Shown: positions 9,388 through 17,488 of the stretch, one piece after another
Layout: each line of letters begins with the position of its first letter
Position numbering within the stretch: position 1 is the stretch's first letter
Source of the DNA: JAHJDS01 sp964569795
GTDB lineage: Bacteria > Desulfobacterota > Desulfarculia > Desulfarculales > JAHJDS01
Assembly (NCBI GenBank): GCA_964569795.1
Contig: CAZMVB010000025.1
Coordinates: forward strand, 1-60,545
Reading direction: 5' to 3'
DNA: 60,545 bases
Position numbers and translations under genes: made by a program
Notes under the pieces: model-generated
Told to the model about the DNA's origin: nothing
Seen by the model: only the letters and a program-made list of their open reading frames with translations
Databases searched by the model: none

Positions 9388-9737
9388 AAGGCCGGCGGCG
9401 CGAACACGTCGTAGATCCGGACCTCAGCGGTCACGTCGAAGATGCGGTGGGGGGTGTTCATCGGCACCCGGACCACGGTCCCGGGGATCAGGGAAAAGGT
9501 CTGGGCCCCGGTGTCGGGACTGATCTCCATGGTCGCCCGGCCGTCAAGCACGTGAAGGATGTTGTCCGACCGGTCGTGAACATGCTCGGGGACCTCCACC
9601 CCGACCGGGACCCGGGACAGGACGATCGTCGCCGTCGAACCGTGGTCCTCCTGCGAATACAAGACCTTGATCTTGACCCCCTCGAAGGCGGGGTGATCCC
9701 GTTCCTCGACCCGGCTGCCATGGGTTACATAGGTCAT
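9384..9737 (-). CDS. Small single-domain cupin protein
   Basis: A 117-residue cupin, the only minus-strand gene inside the polysaccharide locus. The ATG at 9737 is chosen because GGGAGGA stands ideally upstream; longer in-frame extensions lack this. Cupin motif 1 is visible as PEHVHDRSDNILHVLDG and motif 2 as GTVVRVPMNTPHRI, giving a metal site of His and acidic residues. Such stand-alone cupins bind small ligands or act as isomerases, dioxygenases or sensors. It is divergently placed next to the 9778 promoter. It may be an insertion into the polysaccharide operon; no specific function is assignable. Confidence 0.8.
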   Translation of the reverse strand: MTYVTHGSRVEERDHPAFEGVKIKVLYSQEDHGSTATIVLSRVPVGVEVPEHVHDRSDNILHVLDGRATMEISPDTGAQTFSLIPGTVVRVPMNTPHRIFDVTAEVRIYDVFAPPAF

Positions 9738-9777
9738 GTCGTGTCCTCCCGCTGGTGATGGCCCCTTGGGCCGCGCT

Positions 9778-9806
9778 TTGACATGCCCCCGGGGGCGATA
9801 TATACT
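9778..9806 (+). promoter_or_regulatory. Near-consensus sigma-70 promoter with palindromic spacer
   Basis: TTGACA at 9778-9783 and TATACT at 9801-9806 are separated by exactly 17 bp. The spacer contains the perfect palindrome GCCCCCGGGGGC. It lies ~30 bp upstream of the TTG start at 9838 and would drive the second half of the polysaccharide locus. A closely similar arrangement occurs at 30962-30990. Confidence 0.8.
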
Positions 9807-9837
9807 GCCAAGACTAATTATTTCGAGGAAGTAGCGA

Positions 9838-10926
9838 TTGTTGAGACCGCTGCCGGGAGGGTTTGACGAGGCCCGCAAATGGGCCGATCAATGGGATCGG
9901 CTGGTCCTGGAATCGACCCTGCCCTCCCCCTTCTCGAGCTTTGTCTGGCAGGACACCTGGTGGCGTCATTTCGGAGCCAAACGTCAGTTGCGCCTCTACG
10001 CCTGGCTGGACCAGGGCCGACTGGCCGGGGTCGCCCCGTTGATGAGAGACCGCCTCCGGATCAAGCTGGCCCCGGTGCGGCGTCTGTCCCTGGTCGGCAC
10101 CGGTCTGTCCGACCGTCTGGACCTTTTATACCACAAAAAGGGGGCCAAGTTTTTCAAGGCCCTGCTCGAGCGCCTGACCACCGAGGACTCGGACTGGGAT
10201 CTCTTGGAACTGGCCGAGGTCCCGGCCCAATCGCCCACGGTCGGCCTCCTGCGGGACCTGGCGGCCCGATACGACCTGCCCTTCGAGACCAGGCTCCAGT
10301 CCCAGTGCCCCTTTCTGGAACTCACGCCCCAGACCCTGGCCGGGCTGGAGAACTCGAACAAATCCCTGACCCGGTCCCGGCGAAGACTGGCCGCCTCGGG
10401 CCTGGTGGCCCTCCACTGGGCCCACCAGGCCCAGGACGTGGACTTCATCACCCGAACCGCCCGGGCCGTGGACCAGACGAGCTACAAGGCGGAAAAGGGC
10501 TGGAGCCTGTGGCTGAACGCGGCCGAGGGCGCCTTTCTGGAGGAAATTCTGGAAAAATTCGCGACCCTGGGCTGGCTCGAATTCCAGGCCCTGACCCTGG
10601 AGGGGCGCCCCATCGCCTACCTCCTGTCCTTTGCCCTGGCCGGACGGGTGATGGCCTACACCGCGGCCTTTGACCAGTCCCTGGCCAAGTTGTCGCCGGG
10701 GGCCTATCTGACCGCCCTGTCCATGGCCCGGTCCCTGGAGCTGGGATTCACTGAATTCGACCTGCTGCGGGGCGAGGAGAAATACAAGTACACCTGGGCC
10801 CGCGACCAGCGCGACCAGCTCGAGATCCGGATCTTCAATCAGACCCGGATCGGCCGCCTCTATCACCGGATGCGGTACGAACGTCAATCCGACGGGGAAG
10901 AGGCCGCGGTCGAGGGGGACGAGTGA
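9838..10926 (+). CDS. FemAB/CelD-type GNAT acyltransferase (second copy)
   Basis: Second acetyltransferase_6 family protein of the locus, 362 residues. TTG start at 9838 with GAGGAA (9825-9830) 7 bases upstream; the next codon is also TTG and could be used. Family features include the N-terminal SPFSSFVWQDTWWRHFG and the C-terminal GRPIAYLLSFALAGRVMAYTAAFD followed by FDLLRGEEKYKYTW, which resembles the FDxxRGxExYK signature of CelD-like proteins. It is the first gene after the strong promoter at 9778 and is followed two bases later by a glycosyltransferase. It probably adds an acyl group to a repeat-unit sugar; the deacetylase at 14326 could act on the same product. Confidence 0.8.
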   Translation: MLRPLPGGFDEARKWADQWDRLVLESTLPSPFSSFVWQDTWWRHFGAKRQLRLYAWLDQGRLAGVAPLMRDRLRIKLAPVRRLSLVGTGLSDRLDLLYHKKGAKFFKALLERLTTEDSDWDLLELAEVPAQSPTVGLLRDLAARYDLPFETRLQSQCPFLELTPQTLAGLENSNKSLTRSRRRLAASGLVALHWAHQAQDVDFITRTARAVDQTSYKAEKGWSLWLNAAEGAFLEEILEKFATLGWLEFQALTLEGRPIAYLLSFALAGRVMAYTAAFDQSLAKLSPGAYLTALSMARSLELGFTEFDLLRGEEKYKYTWARDQRDQLEIRIFNQTRIGRLYHRMRYERQSDGEEAAVEGDE

Positions 10927-10927
10927 G

Positions 10928-12103
10928 GTGGCCGGTCCCCGGATCCTGCACGTCAACAACACCCTCCGGGACATCGGCGGGGCCGAGGAATGCGTCGTCC
11001 GGCTGGCCCAGGGCCTCCGGGACCGCGGCTTCGAGGTCTTCGTCGCCCTGACCGATGACCGGGGGGTGCTGGCCGACCGGCTGCGGGGCGTGCCGGTGAC
11101 GACCTTGTACCGTCCCCGGCGCAGCGTGGTCAGGCTGCCGCTTTTTTTGGCCGACGTGATCCTGGTGATCGTCCGCCTGCGGCGCCTGATGAAGCAACTC
11201 AAGATCGACGTCCTCCAGACCCATCTGCCCGACTCGGACCTGCTGGCCCTGGCGGCCGCCCGGCTGGCCGGGGTGCCGGTCCGGCTCTACACCTTTCACT
11301 CGACCCAATTCATGCCCCAGCGCCGCCGGACCAGCCTCCGCCGGCGGTTGCGCCTCCGGGCGACCCGTCTCGGGGCGGCCCTGGCCACCCGGCTGGTGGC
11401 AGTAAGCGAGGCCATCGGCGACAACATGGTCGCCCTGGCCGGCCTGTCCCGAAACCGGATAAGCGTCATTCCCAACGGCATCTCGCCCCGGGAATTCAAG
11501 GCCGGGGCCGACCCAATTGCCGTCCGCCGCGAGTTCGGCCTGGGGCCGGATCAGCCCCTGATCGTGACCGTCGGGCACCTCCATTCGTACAAGAACCAGG
11601 CCATGCTCATCCGGGCCGCGGCCCGGATGAGCCGGAGCGCCCCGGAGGCGAGATTCCTGATCGCCGGCGAGGGAGACATGCGTCCCCGACTGGAGGGCCT
11701 CCGGGACCGACTGGGTCTCGAAAATTCGGTCTGGCTGCCCGGGCGGCGGCGGGACGTGCCCAGCCTCCTGGCCGCGGCCGACGTCTTTGTGCTCACCTCC
11801 CGCTGGGAGGGCCTGCCGGTCAGCGTGCTCGAGGCCATGGCCCTGGCCCGGCCGGTGGTGGTCACCCGGGCCCCGGGCTGCATCGAGGTGGTCCGGGACG
11901 GGCTGACCGGGTTCGTCGTCGAACAGGACGACGATCAAGCCCTGGCCCGGCGCCTGATCCAGCTGCTGAATGACCCGGAACTGGCCGGCGAGATGGGACG
12001 CCGGGGTCTGGGCCGGGTCGAGGCCGCCTATTCCCTGGAAAAAAACCTGGATGGACTGGTCGATCTGTTCACCGCTCAACTGGAACATCGGGGCCGGTCA
12101 TGA
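10928..12103 (+). CDS. GT4-family glycosyltransferase (1)
   Basis: Retaining GT-B glycosyltransferase of 391 residues. The N-terminal domain opens with ILHVNNTLRDIGGAEECV, with the glycine-rich acceptor-side loop. The C-terminal donor-binding domain contains VSVIPNGI, VGHLHSYKNQ, FLIAGEGDMRPRLE and the EGLPVSVLEAMALARPVV motif carrying the EX7E-type acidic residues. It starts at GTG 10928 just after the acyltransferase and overlaps the next gene by 4 bp (ATGA). It adds one sugar to the lipid-linked repeat unit on the cytoplasmic face; donor and linkage are unknown. Confidence 0.88.
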   Translation: MAGPRILHVNNTLRDIGGAEECVVRLAQGLRDRGFEVFVALTDDRGVLADRLRGVPVTTLYRPRRSVVRLPLFLADVILVIVRLRRLMKQLKIDVLQTHLPDSDLLALAAARLAGVPVRLYTFHSTQFMPQRRRTSLRRRLRLRATRLGAALATRLVAVSEAIGDNMVALAGLSRNRISVIPNGISPREFKAGADPIAVRREFGLGPDQPLIVTVGHLHSYKNQAMLIRAAARMSRSAPEARFLIAGEGDMRPRLEGLRDRLGLENSVWLPGRRRDVPSLLAAADVFVLTSRWEGLPVSVLEAMALARPVVVTRAPGCIEVVRDGLTGFVVEQDDDQALARRLIQLLNDPELAGEMGRRGLGRVEAAYSLEKNLDGLVDLFTAQLEHRGRS

Positions 12104-13266
12104 GTGACGGGCGGCTGGCGGTCATGTTCGTGGCCACGTCCCTGGAGGTGGGCGGGGCCGAGCGGCTGCTGGCCGAGATCATAAACCAACTGGACCTGAC
12201 CCGGTTCAGGCCCATGGTCGCCTGCCTCAAGGGGGCCGGTCCCTTGGCCGCCCAACTGGCCGAGGTCCCGGCGCCCGTGTTCGCCAACCTGATGGTCAAC
12301 AAGTTCGACCTCCGGGTGATCCATCGCCTGACCCGGCTGATGCGCCGGCGCAAGGTGGACGCCGTGTTCACCCTCAACCCCGGGGACAAGATGTTCTGGG
12401 GACGGTTGTGCGCCCACCTGGCCCGGGTGCCGGTCATCCTGTCGGCCATTCATTCCACCGGAACTCTCCGGCCCGACGGCTCCATGACCTCGGTCATCGG
12501 CTGGTTCAACAAGCGGCTGACGCCCTTCACCGACGCCTTTATCGCCCTGTGCGAGTACCAGCGGGATTATCTGATCAAGGCCGAGGGCCTGCCCGCGGCC
12601 AAGGTGGAGGTCATCTACAACGGCATCGCCCTGGAAAAGGCCAGACCGACGCGGCCGGCCGACGAGGTCCGCGCCGAGCTGGGCCTGCCGCCTGACGCCC
12701 CGGTGATCGGCCTGGTGGCGGTGATGCGCCCTGAAAAGCGCCACGACATCTTTCTGCGGGCGGCGGCCCTGATCCTGAAGCGGCATCCCGAGGCCCGCTT
12801 CCTGGTGGTCGGGGACGGCCCGCAGCGCCCCCGGATCGAGTCCCTGTGGCGGGCCCTGGGGTTGCAGTCCCGGGTCCAGTTGCTGGGGTTTCGCTCGGAC
12901 GTGGTCGAGGTGATGAACGTCATGGACGTGGTCGCCCTGACCTCGCACCCGGCCGACACCTTTCCCCTGTCCCTGCTGGAGGCCATGGCCCTGGGCAAGC
13001 CCGTGGTGGTGACCGACATCCCGGGCGGGATCAAGGAGATGGTCTCGGGACCGACGGACACGGCCGGACTGATCGTGGCCCCCCAGGACCCGCGGACCGT
13101 GGCCCGGGCGGTGAACCAACTGCTCGGGAATCCGGATCTGGCCCGGCGGCTGGGTGAGGCCGGCCGGGCCCGGGTGGCCGCCGACTTCACCATCCAGCAG
13201 ACCGTGGCCCGGCTCCAGGACCTGATCCGCGACCTGGCCCGGAAAAAAGGGCGGAGGCGGTCGTGA
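12100..13266 (+). CDS. GT4-family glycosyltransferase (2)
   Basis: GT-B fold enzyme of 388 residues with GGAERLLAEIINQL near the N-terminus, VIYNGIALEKA in the linker, FLVVGDGPQRPRIE in the donor domain and FPLSLLEAMALGKPVVVTD as the EX7E-like nucleotide-sugar site. Its start overlaps the upstream glycosyltransferase stop (ATGA) and its stop overlaps the next gene (GTGA), so the three are translationally coupled. It resembles the flanking enzymes in architecture but not closely in sequence, consistent with successive, different sugar transfers. Confidence 0.88.
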   Translation: MSDGRLAVMFVATSLEVGGAERLLAEIINQLDLTRFRPMVACLKGAGPLAAQLAEVPAPVFANLMVNKFDLRVIHRLTRLMRRRKVDAVFTLNPGDKMFWGRLCAHLARVPVILSAIHSTGTLRPDGSMTSVIGWFNKRLTPFTDAFIALCEYQRDYLIKAEGLPAAKVEVIYNGIALEKARPTRPADEVRAELGLPPDAPVIGLVAVMRPEKRHDIFLRAAALILKRHPEARFLVVGDGPQRPRIESLWRALGLQSRVQLLGFRSDVVEVMNVMDVVALTSHPADTFPLSLLEAMALGKPVVVTDIPGGIKEMVSGPTDTAGLIVAPQDPRTVARAVNQLLGNPDLARRLGEAGRARVAADFTIQQTVARLQDLIRDLARKKGRRRS

Positions 13267-14345
13267 CCGACCGGCCCCAAGCGATCATGGTCGCCCCGGC
13301 CCTGGCGGTCAAGGGCGGCATCTCCCACGGGCTCAAGTACCTCCTCCAATCGCCCCTGACCCAACGCTACCAGATCCGGCACATAGCGACCAACGTGGAC
13401 GGCGGGGCGGTCAAAAAAATGATCGCCTTTGCCTGGGGACTGCTCAGGTTTTTGGTGTGGGTCCCTTTCTCGTCGGCCGAGGTGGTCCACATTCACTTTT
13501 CGGCCGACGCCTCGTTCTGGCGCAAGTCCATCATCGCCCGGGCGGCCAAACTTTTCGGGAAAAAGCTGATCCTGCACGCCCACACCTCCCGGTTCGACCT
13601 TTTCATGGACAAACTGCCGGCCCTGCTCCGGGCCTACGTCCGCCAGACCCTGCAAAAGGCCGACCGTTTTTTGGCCCTGTCTCCGGCCTGGGCCGAGTAC
13701 TGGAAACGATTGGTTCCGGCCGAGCGGGTGCTGGTCCTGCCCAATGCCGTGCCCCTGGATCACTACGCCGCCCTGAAACAGACCGGGGCGGATGACCCGC
13801 GGCCGCTGATCATCACCCTGGCCCGGCTGTGCTTCAACAAGGGGACCTACGACACCCTGGCCGCCGCTCCCCTGGTGGCGGCCCGGCACCCGGAGGTCTT
13901 GTTCCTGCTGGCCGGGGACGGCGAGGCGGACCGGGTCCGGCGGCTCGTGGCCCAGGCGAAATTTTCGGACAACTTGGAGATTCGAGACTGGGTGGACGAC
14001 GAGGAGCGGGATCGGCTCTACGCCCGGGCCTGGGTCTTTCTGCTGCCCTCTTATCGCGAGGGCGTGCCCTACGGCCTGCTCGAGGCCATGGCCAGCGGCC
14101 TGGCCGTGGTCAGCACCGTCGTGGGGGGAATTCCGGACGTGGCCGAGGGCTGCGCCGTCCTGGTCGAGCCGGGCCGCCCGGCCGACCTGGCCGCCGGCCT
14201 GATGGACATCCTCGAGGACCCGCAAATGAGACGGCGACTGGGTGCCTCGGCCCAGGCCCGGATCGCCGCCCATTACGACAGCCGCCGGGTGGGCGAGCGA
14301 TTGGCCGACATCTATGACCAGGTGATTGGACGTGGGACCGTTTAG
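13263..14345 (+). CDS. GT4-family glycosyltransferase (3)
   Basis: Third consecutive GT-B glycosyltransferase, 360 residues. Recognisable elements are the N-terminal glycine loop VKGGISHGLKYLL, the mid-protein LHAHTSRFDLF and the donor-side ITLARLCFNKGTYDTL, FLLAGDGEADRVRR and YREGVPYGLLEAMASGLAVV, which carries the acidic pair. GTG start at 13263 overlaps the previous stop by 4 bp. The 3' end overlaps the proposed start of the deacetylase gene by 20 bp. Donor unknown. Confidence 0.87.
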   Translation: MTDRPQAIMVAPALAVKGGISHGLKYLLQSPLTQRYQIRHIATNVDGGAVKKMIAFAWGLLRFLVWVPFSSAEVVHIHFSADASFWRKSIIARAAKLFGKKLILHAHTSRFDLFMDKLPALLRAYVRQTLQKADRFLALSPAWAEYWKRLVPAERVLVLPNAVPLDHYAALKQTGADDPRPLIITLARLCFNKGTYDTLAAAPLVAARHPEVLFLLAGDGEADRVRRLVAQAKFSDNLEIRDWVDDEERDRLYARAWVFLLPSYREGVPYGLLEAMASGLAVVSTVVGGIPDVAEGCAVLVEPGRPADLAAGLMDILEDPQMRRRLGASAQARIAAHYDSRRVGERLADIYDQVIGRGTV

Positions 14346-15363
14346 GCGGATCACCAGGGCCGTGCTCGGCCCGGGCCTGGAGGCGGCCTTCCGGCTGGGG
14401 GTGATCGACCTGTTCGGCCGGCGGCGGGCGGCCGGCCGGGTGGCGGTGCTGATGTATCACCGGATCGTGCCCGACCAGGGCCCGATCGGGGTGGACCGGT
14501 TCAATCCCATGACCGACACCCTGACCGCCTCCCGGTTCGAGGCCCAGGTGAGGTGGCTTGCCGGCAGGGCCACGGTCATCGGTCTCGACGATTTTCAGGA
14601 GATCCTGCTCAGCGGCCGAACCCCGCCCCGGGCGGCGGCGATCATCACCTTTGACGACGGCTTCCGGGACACCCGGGAACTGGCCGGGCCGATCCTGGCG
14701 CGATACGGCCTCCGGGCCGTGGTCTTCGCCTCGGTGGAGGCCGTTGACCGGCGCCGGCCGATCCTGGTGGACGAACTGACCTGGCGGCTGTCTCGGCCCG
14801 AGGCCGTCGCCGCTGCGGGCGACCTGCCCGAGGAACTGGTCCGGCTCTGCCAGGGCCTGGACCCGGGCGACGTCCAGGCCGGGCACCTGGCAATGACCGA
14901 GGCCACCTGGTGGCTGAAAAACCTGGATCCGGCCTATCAGTCGGTCATCCTGGGCCGGCTGCGGGCCGCGGTCCCTGGAGGCGAGGACTATTTCGATGGG
15001 CTGTATCTGACCTGGGACGATCTGGCGAAAATGGCGGCCGAGGGCTGGGACGTGGGCTCGCACGGACTGTCCCACGCCAATCTGAATGTCCTGGCCCCCG
15101 GGGACCTGGCCCGCGAGCTGGCCCGTTCCCGGGAGATCGTCACGGAGAGACTGGGCCGGCCGGTGACCGCCTTCTGCTATCCTTACGGCGATCTCGACGA
15201 TCGGGTCCGGGCGGCCGCGGCCGAGGCGGGTTACAGCCTGGCCTTCAGCACCCGGCCCGGGCCGTGCCGGCCGGGAGACGATCCCCTGGCCCTGCCGCGG
15301 ATCAGCACCGGCGGCCGGAAACTGTATTCGTTTGCGGCCAAGGTCTATGGGCTGAGGACATGA
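14326..15363 (+). CDS. NodB-type polysaccharide deacetylase
   Basis: Carbohydrate esterase family 4 protein of 345 residues, removing N- or O-acetyl groups from the glycan. The metal and catalytic motifs are present: VLMYHRI near the N-terminus, TFDDG at about 107-111, the SHGLSHANL metal-binding HxxxH at about 244-252 and CYPYGD near 285. Start is uncertain: TTG 14326 gives the longest product and overlaps the upstream stop; GTG 14332 is the alternative. No clear signal peptide is visible, so it may act on the lipid-linked intermediate in the cytoplasm or at the membrane. It overlaps the following heparinase gene by 4 bp, suggesting the two act on the same polymer. Confidence 0.85.
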   Translation: MDVGPFRRITRAVLGPGLEAAFRLGVIDLFGRRRAAGRVAVLMYHRIVPDQGPIGVDRFNPMTDTLTASRFEAQVRWLAGRATVIGLDDFQEILLSGRTPPRAAAIITFDDGFRDTRELAGPILARYGLRAVVFASVEAVDRRRPILVDELTWRLSRPEAVAAAGDLPEELVRLCQGLDPGDVQAGHLAMTEATWWLKNLDPAYQSVILGRLRAAVPGGEDYFDGLYLTWDDLAKMAAEGWDVGSHGLSHANLNVLAPGDLARELARSREIVTERLGRPVTAFCYPYGDLDDRVRAAAAEAGYSLAFSTRPGPCRPGDDPLALPRISTGGRKLYSFAAKVYGLRT

Positions 15364-17408
15364 AACCGTCCTGGGTCATCAAGCGTCTGGCCCTGATGAG
15401 CCCCGCTGAGGTGGTTTGGCGGCTGGGTCGTAAACTGGCCCACCGTCGCCTGCAGGGTGTATATACAACCCTGGCCGGGCCGGAGGCGGTGGACCGTTTT
15501 GTGGCCGGGCTCGGTTTCGGCTCGCCGGCCAAGCTGGCCGAACGGGCCTACGATCACCTCCAGACCCGGTTATGGACCTTTGACGAGACCGAGACGGCCC
15601 GGGAGTTCAAGCGGAGGTTCGACGTCCAGGCCCTGATTGACGAGGCCTCAAAAATTGTGCTCGATGGTCCGTCGGTCTTCGGCCTGCCCGGCCCGGGCAA
15701 GGAGATCGACTGGCACCGAGACCCGTTGACCGGACGGAGCTGGCCCCGCGAGTTCTGTCACCGGATCGATCACCACGACCCCTCGGTGGGCGGGATCGTC
15801 TTCACCTGGGAACTCAACCGCCACCAGCACCTCCACGTCCTGGCCGCGGCGACCCTGGTCACCGGTGACGAAAAATTCGCCCGGGTGGGACAGGAGCACA
15901 TCGCCTCGTGGCTCGACCAGAACCCGCCCTTTGTCGGGGTCAACTGGGTGAGCCCCCTGGAGATGTCCCTGCGGGCGGGGTCCTGGCTGTGGTTCCTGAG
16001 GCTGACGGCCGGCCGGGCCAGGGTCGAGCCGGGGCTGCTGGCCAGGATCCTGTATTCACTGAAACGGCAGATGGACGCCGTGGCCGAGGACCGGTCCCGC
16101 TACTCGTCGGCCAACAATCACCTCCTGGGCGAGGCCTGGGGGCTGTTCCTGGTGGGGGTGGTCTGTCCCTATCTGCCCGGGGCGGAGAAATGGCGGCGCC
16201 TGGGCGAGGCCGTCCTGAGCGACGAGTTTTCGCGGCAGATCGCCCCGGACGGCGTCGGCCTGGAGCAGACCAACCGCTACCTGGCCTTTGACTTCGACCT
16301 GCTGCTCTCGGCCTTTCTACTGGCCAGGGACAACCGGATGGCGATCCATCCCCAGTTGCCCGAGCGGCTGGCGGCCACGGCCGATTTCTTCCGCCACCAG
16401 ATGAACCAGACCGGTTGGGTACCAGACATCGGCGACAACGCCGAGGCCCGGGTCTTCGGCCTGTCCGACGTAAGCGAAAAATTCTACGGCGAGGTCCTGA
16501 CCTCGGCCGCCCTGCTTTCGAACCGGGCCGAGTTCAAGGCCGGTCAAAAACTGGACCGCAAGAATTTCTTCCTGTTCGGTCCCCAGTCCCCGGCCCGGTT
16601 CGAGGCCCTGCCCCGGAGCCTTCACCCGGCCCGCTCCCGGCTCTTTGCCGACGGGGGATACGGCGTGCTGCGGCGGACGGGCGGCGGGGACATGGTGGTC
16701 GTGATGGACGTCGGCCCCCTGGGCTACCTGTCCTTGTGCGCCCACGGGCACGCCGACGCCCTGGCCATGACCCTGAGTATCGCCGGACAACCGGTCCTGA
16801 TCGATCCGGGAACTTTTTTGTACCACAGCGGCGGGACCTGGCGGGAGTATTTCCGGTCCACCGCGGCCCACAACACGGTGGTCATCGACGGCCGGAATCA
16901 ATCAAGGCCGGGCGGTCCGTTCATGTGGCTGACCAAGGCCCGGGTCGAGATCGAGTCGTTCGAGGAGTCCGAGGACCGGATCAGCCTGGCGGCCCGCCAC
17001 ACCGGGTACCAGCGCCGGGGCAAAGGCGTCGTCCACCGGCGGGAGGTGACCCTGGACAAGAAGGTCCCGCTGTTGACCGTCGCCGATACCCTGACCGGAC
17101 CGGGCGACCACCGCCTCGAGATCGGGTTCCACTTTCCACCCGGCCTGACGCCCGTCCCCCAGGGCCGGCACTATCTCATCGACGGCCTGGAGGCGGCGGT
17201 CCTGATCGAGTTGGACCCCCTGACCACCGGCCGGGTGGTCTTCGGCCAAAACGATCCTCCCCAGGGGTGGTTCTCGGACCGGTTCGGACGAAAAACGGCC
17301 GCGGCCACCCTGATCGGCGAGGCCGCCTTCCAGGATCAACTGACCATCACCACGACCATAACCTGCTTGTCAAGCCCGGACCCGGCTGATACTATGATCG
17401 AACGCTAG
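15360..17408 (+). CDS. Heparinase II/III family protein
   Basis: 682-residue member of the heparinase II/III family often found in exopolysaccharide clusters. The start is ATG 15360, overlapping the deacetylase stop; the frame is open further upstream, but that part is out-of-frame reading of the deacetylase. The N-terminal heparinase domain includes WELNRHQHLHVLAAA and the (alpha/alpha) toroid with SANNHLLGEAWGLFL. The beta-domain carries GHADALAMTLSIAG (His near 463) and HNTVVIDG (near 503), both conserved in the family. There is no obvious signal peptide, unlike the lyase at 3694. It may trim the nascent polymer or act with the deacetylase. Activity is inferred only from family. Confidence 0.85.
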   Translation: MKPSWVIKRLALMSPAEVVWRLGRKLAHRRLQGVYTTLAGPEAVDRFVAGLGFGSPAKLAERAYDHLQTRLWTFDETETAREFKRRFDVQALIDEASKIVLDGPSVFGLPGPGKEIDWHRDPLTGRSWPREFCHRIDHHDPSVGGIVFTWELNRHQHLHVLAAATLVTGDEKFARVGQEHIASWLDQNPPFVGVNWVSPLEMSLRAGSWLWFLRLTAGRARVEPGLLARILYSLKRQMDAVAEDRSRYSSANNHLLGEAWGLFLVGVVCPYLPGAEKWRRLGEAVLSDEFSRQIAPDGVGLEQTNRYLAFDFDLLLSAFLLARDNRMAIHPQLPERLAATADFFRHQMNQTGWVPDIGDNAEARVFGLSDVSEKFYGEVLTSAALLSNRAEFKAGQKLDRKNFFLFGPQSPARFEALPRSLHPARSRLFADGGYGVLRRTGGGDMVVVMDVGPLGYLSLCAHGHADALAMTLSIAGQPVLIDPGTFLYHSGGTWREYFRSTAAHNTVVIDGRNQSRPGGPFMWLTKARVEIESFEESEDRISLAARHTGYQRRGKGVVHRREVTLDKKVPLLTVADTLTGPGDHRLEIGFHFPPGLTPVPQGRHYLIDGLEAAVLIELDPLTTGRVVFGQNDPPQGWFSDRFGRKTAAATLIGEAAFQDQLTITTTITCLSSPDPADTMIER

Positions 17409-17488
17409 ACGAACAAATTTCAGGGTCCCTTCGAACAACCAGCCCGCCTTGGCCTCGCCGACCTGGGCCGCCACAGAGGAGTCCCGAG

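Noticed and set aside
14910..15359. Upstream extension of the heparinase II/III gene
   Set aside because: The frame is open there but overlaps the deacetylase gene, whose catalytic motifs lie in the other frame; ATG 15360 gives the normal family N-terminus.
17367..17398. Promoter for the AlgD-like gene (TTGTCA with TACTAT or TATGAT)
   Set aside because: The best-spaced pair (TTGTCA, 17 bp, TACTAT) matches consensus only partly and the better -10 box is 20 bp away; not convincing enough to list.
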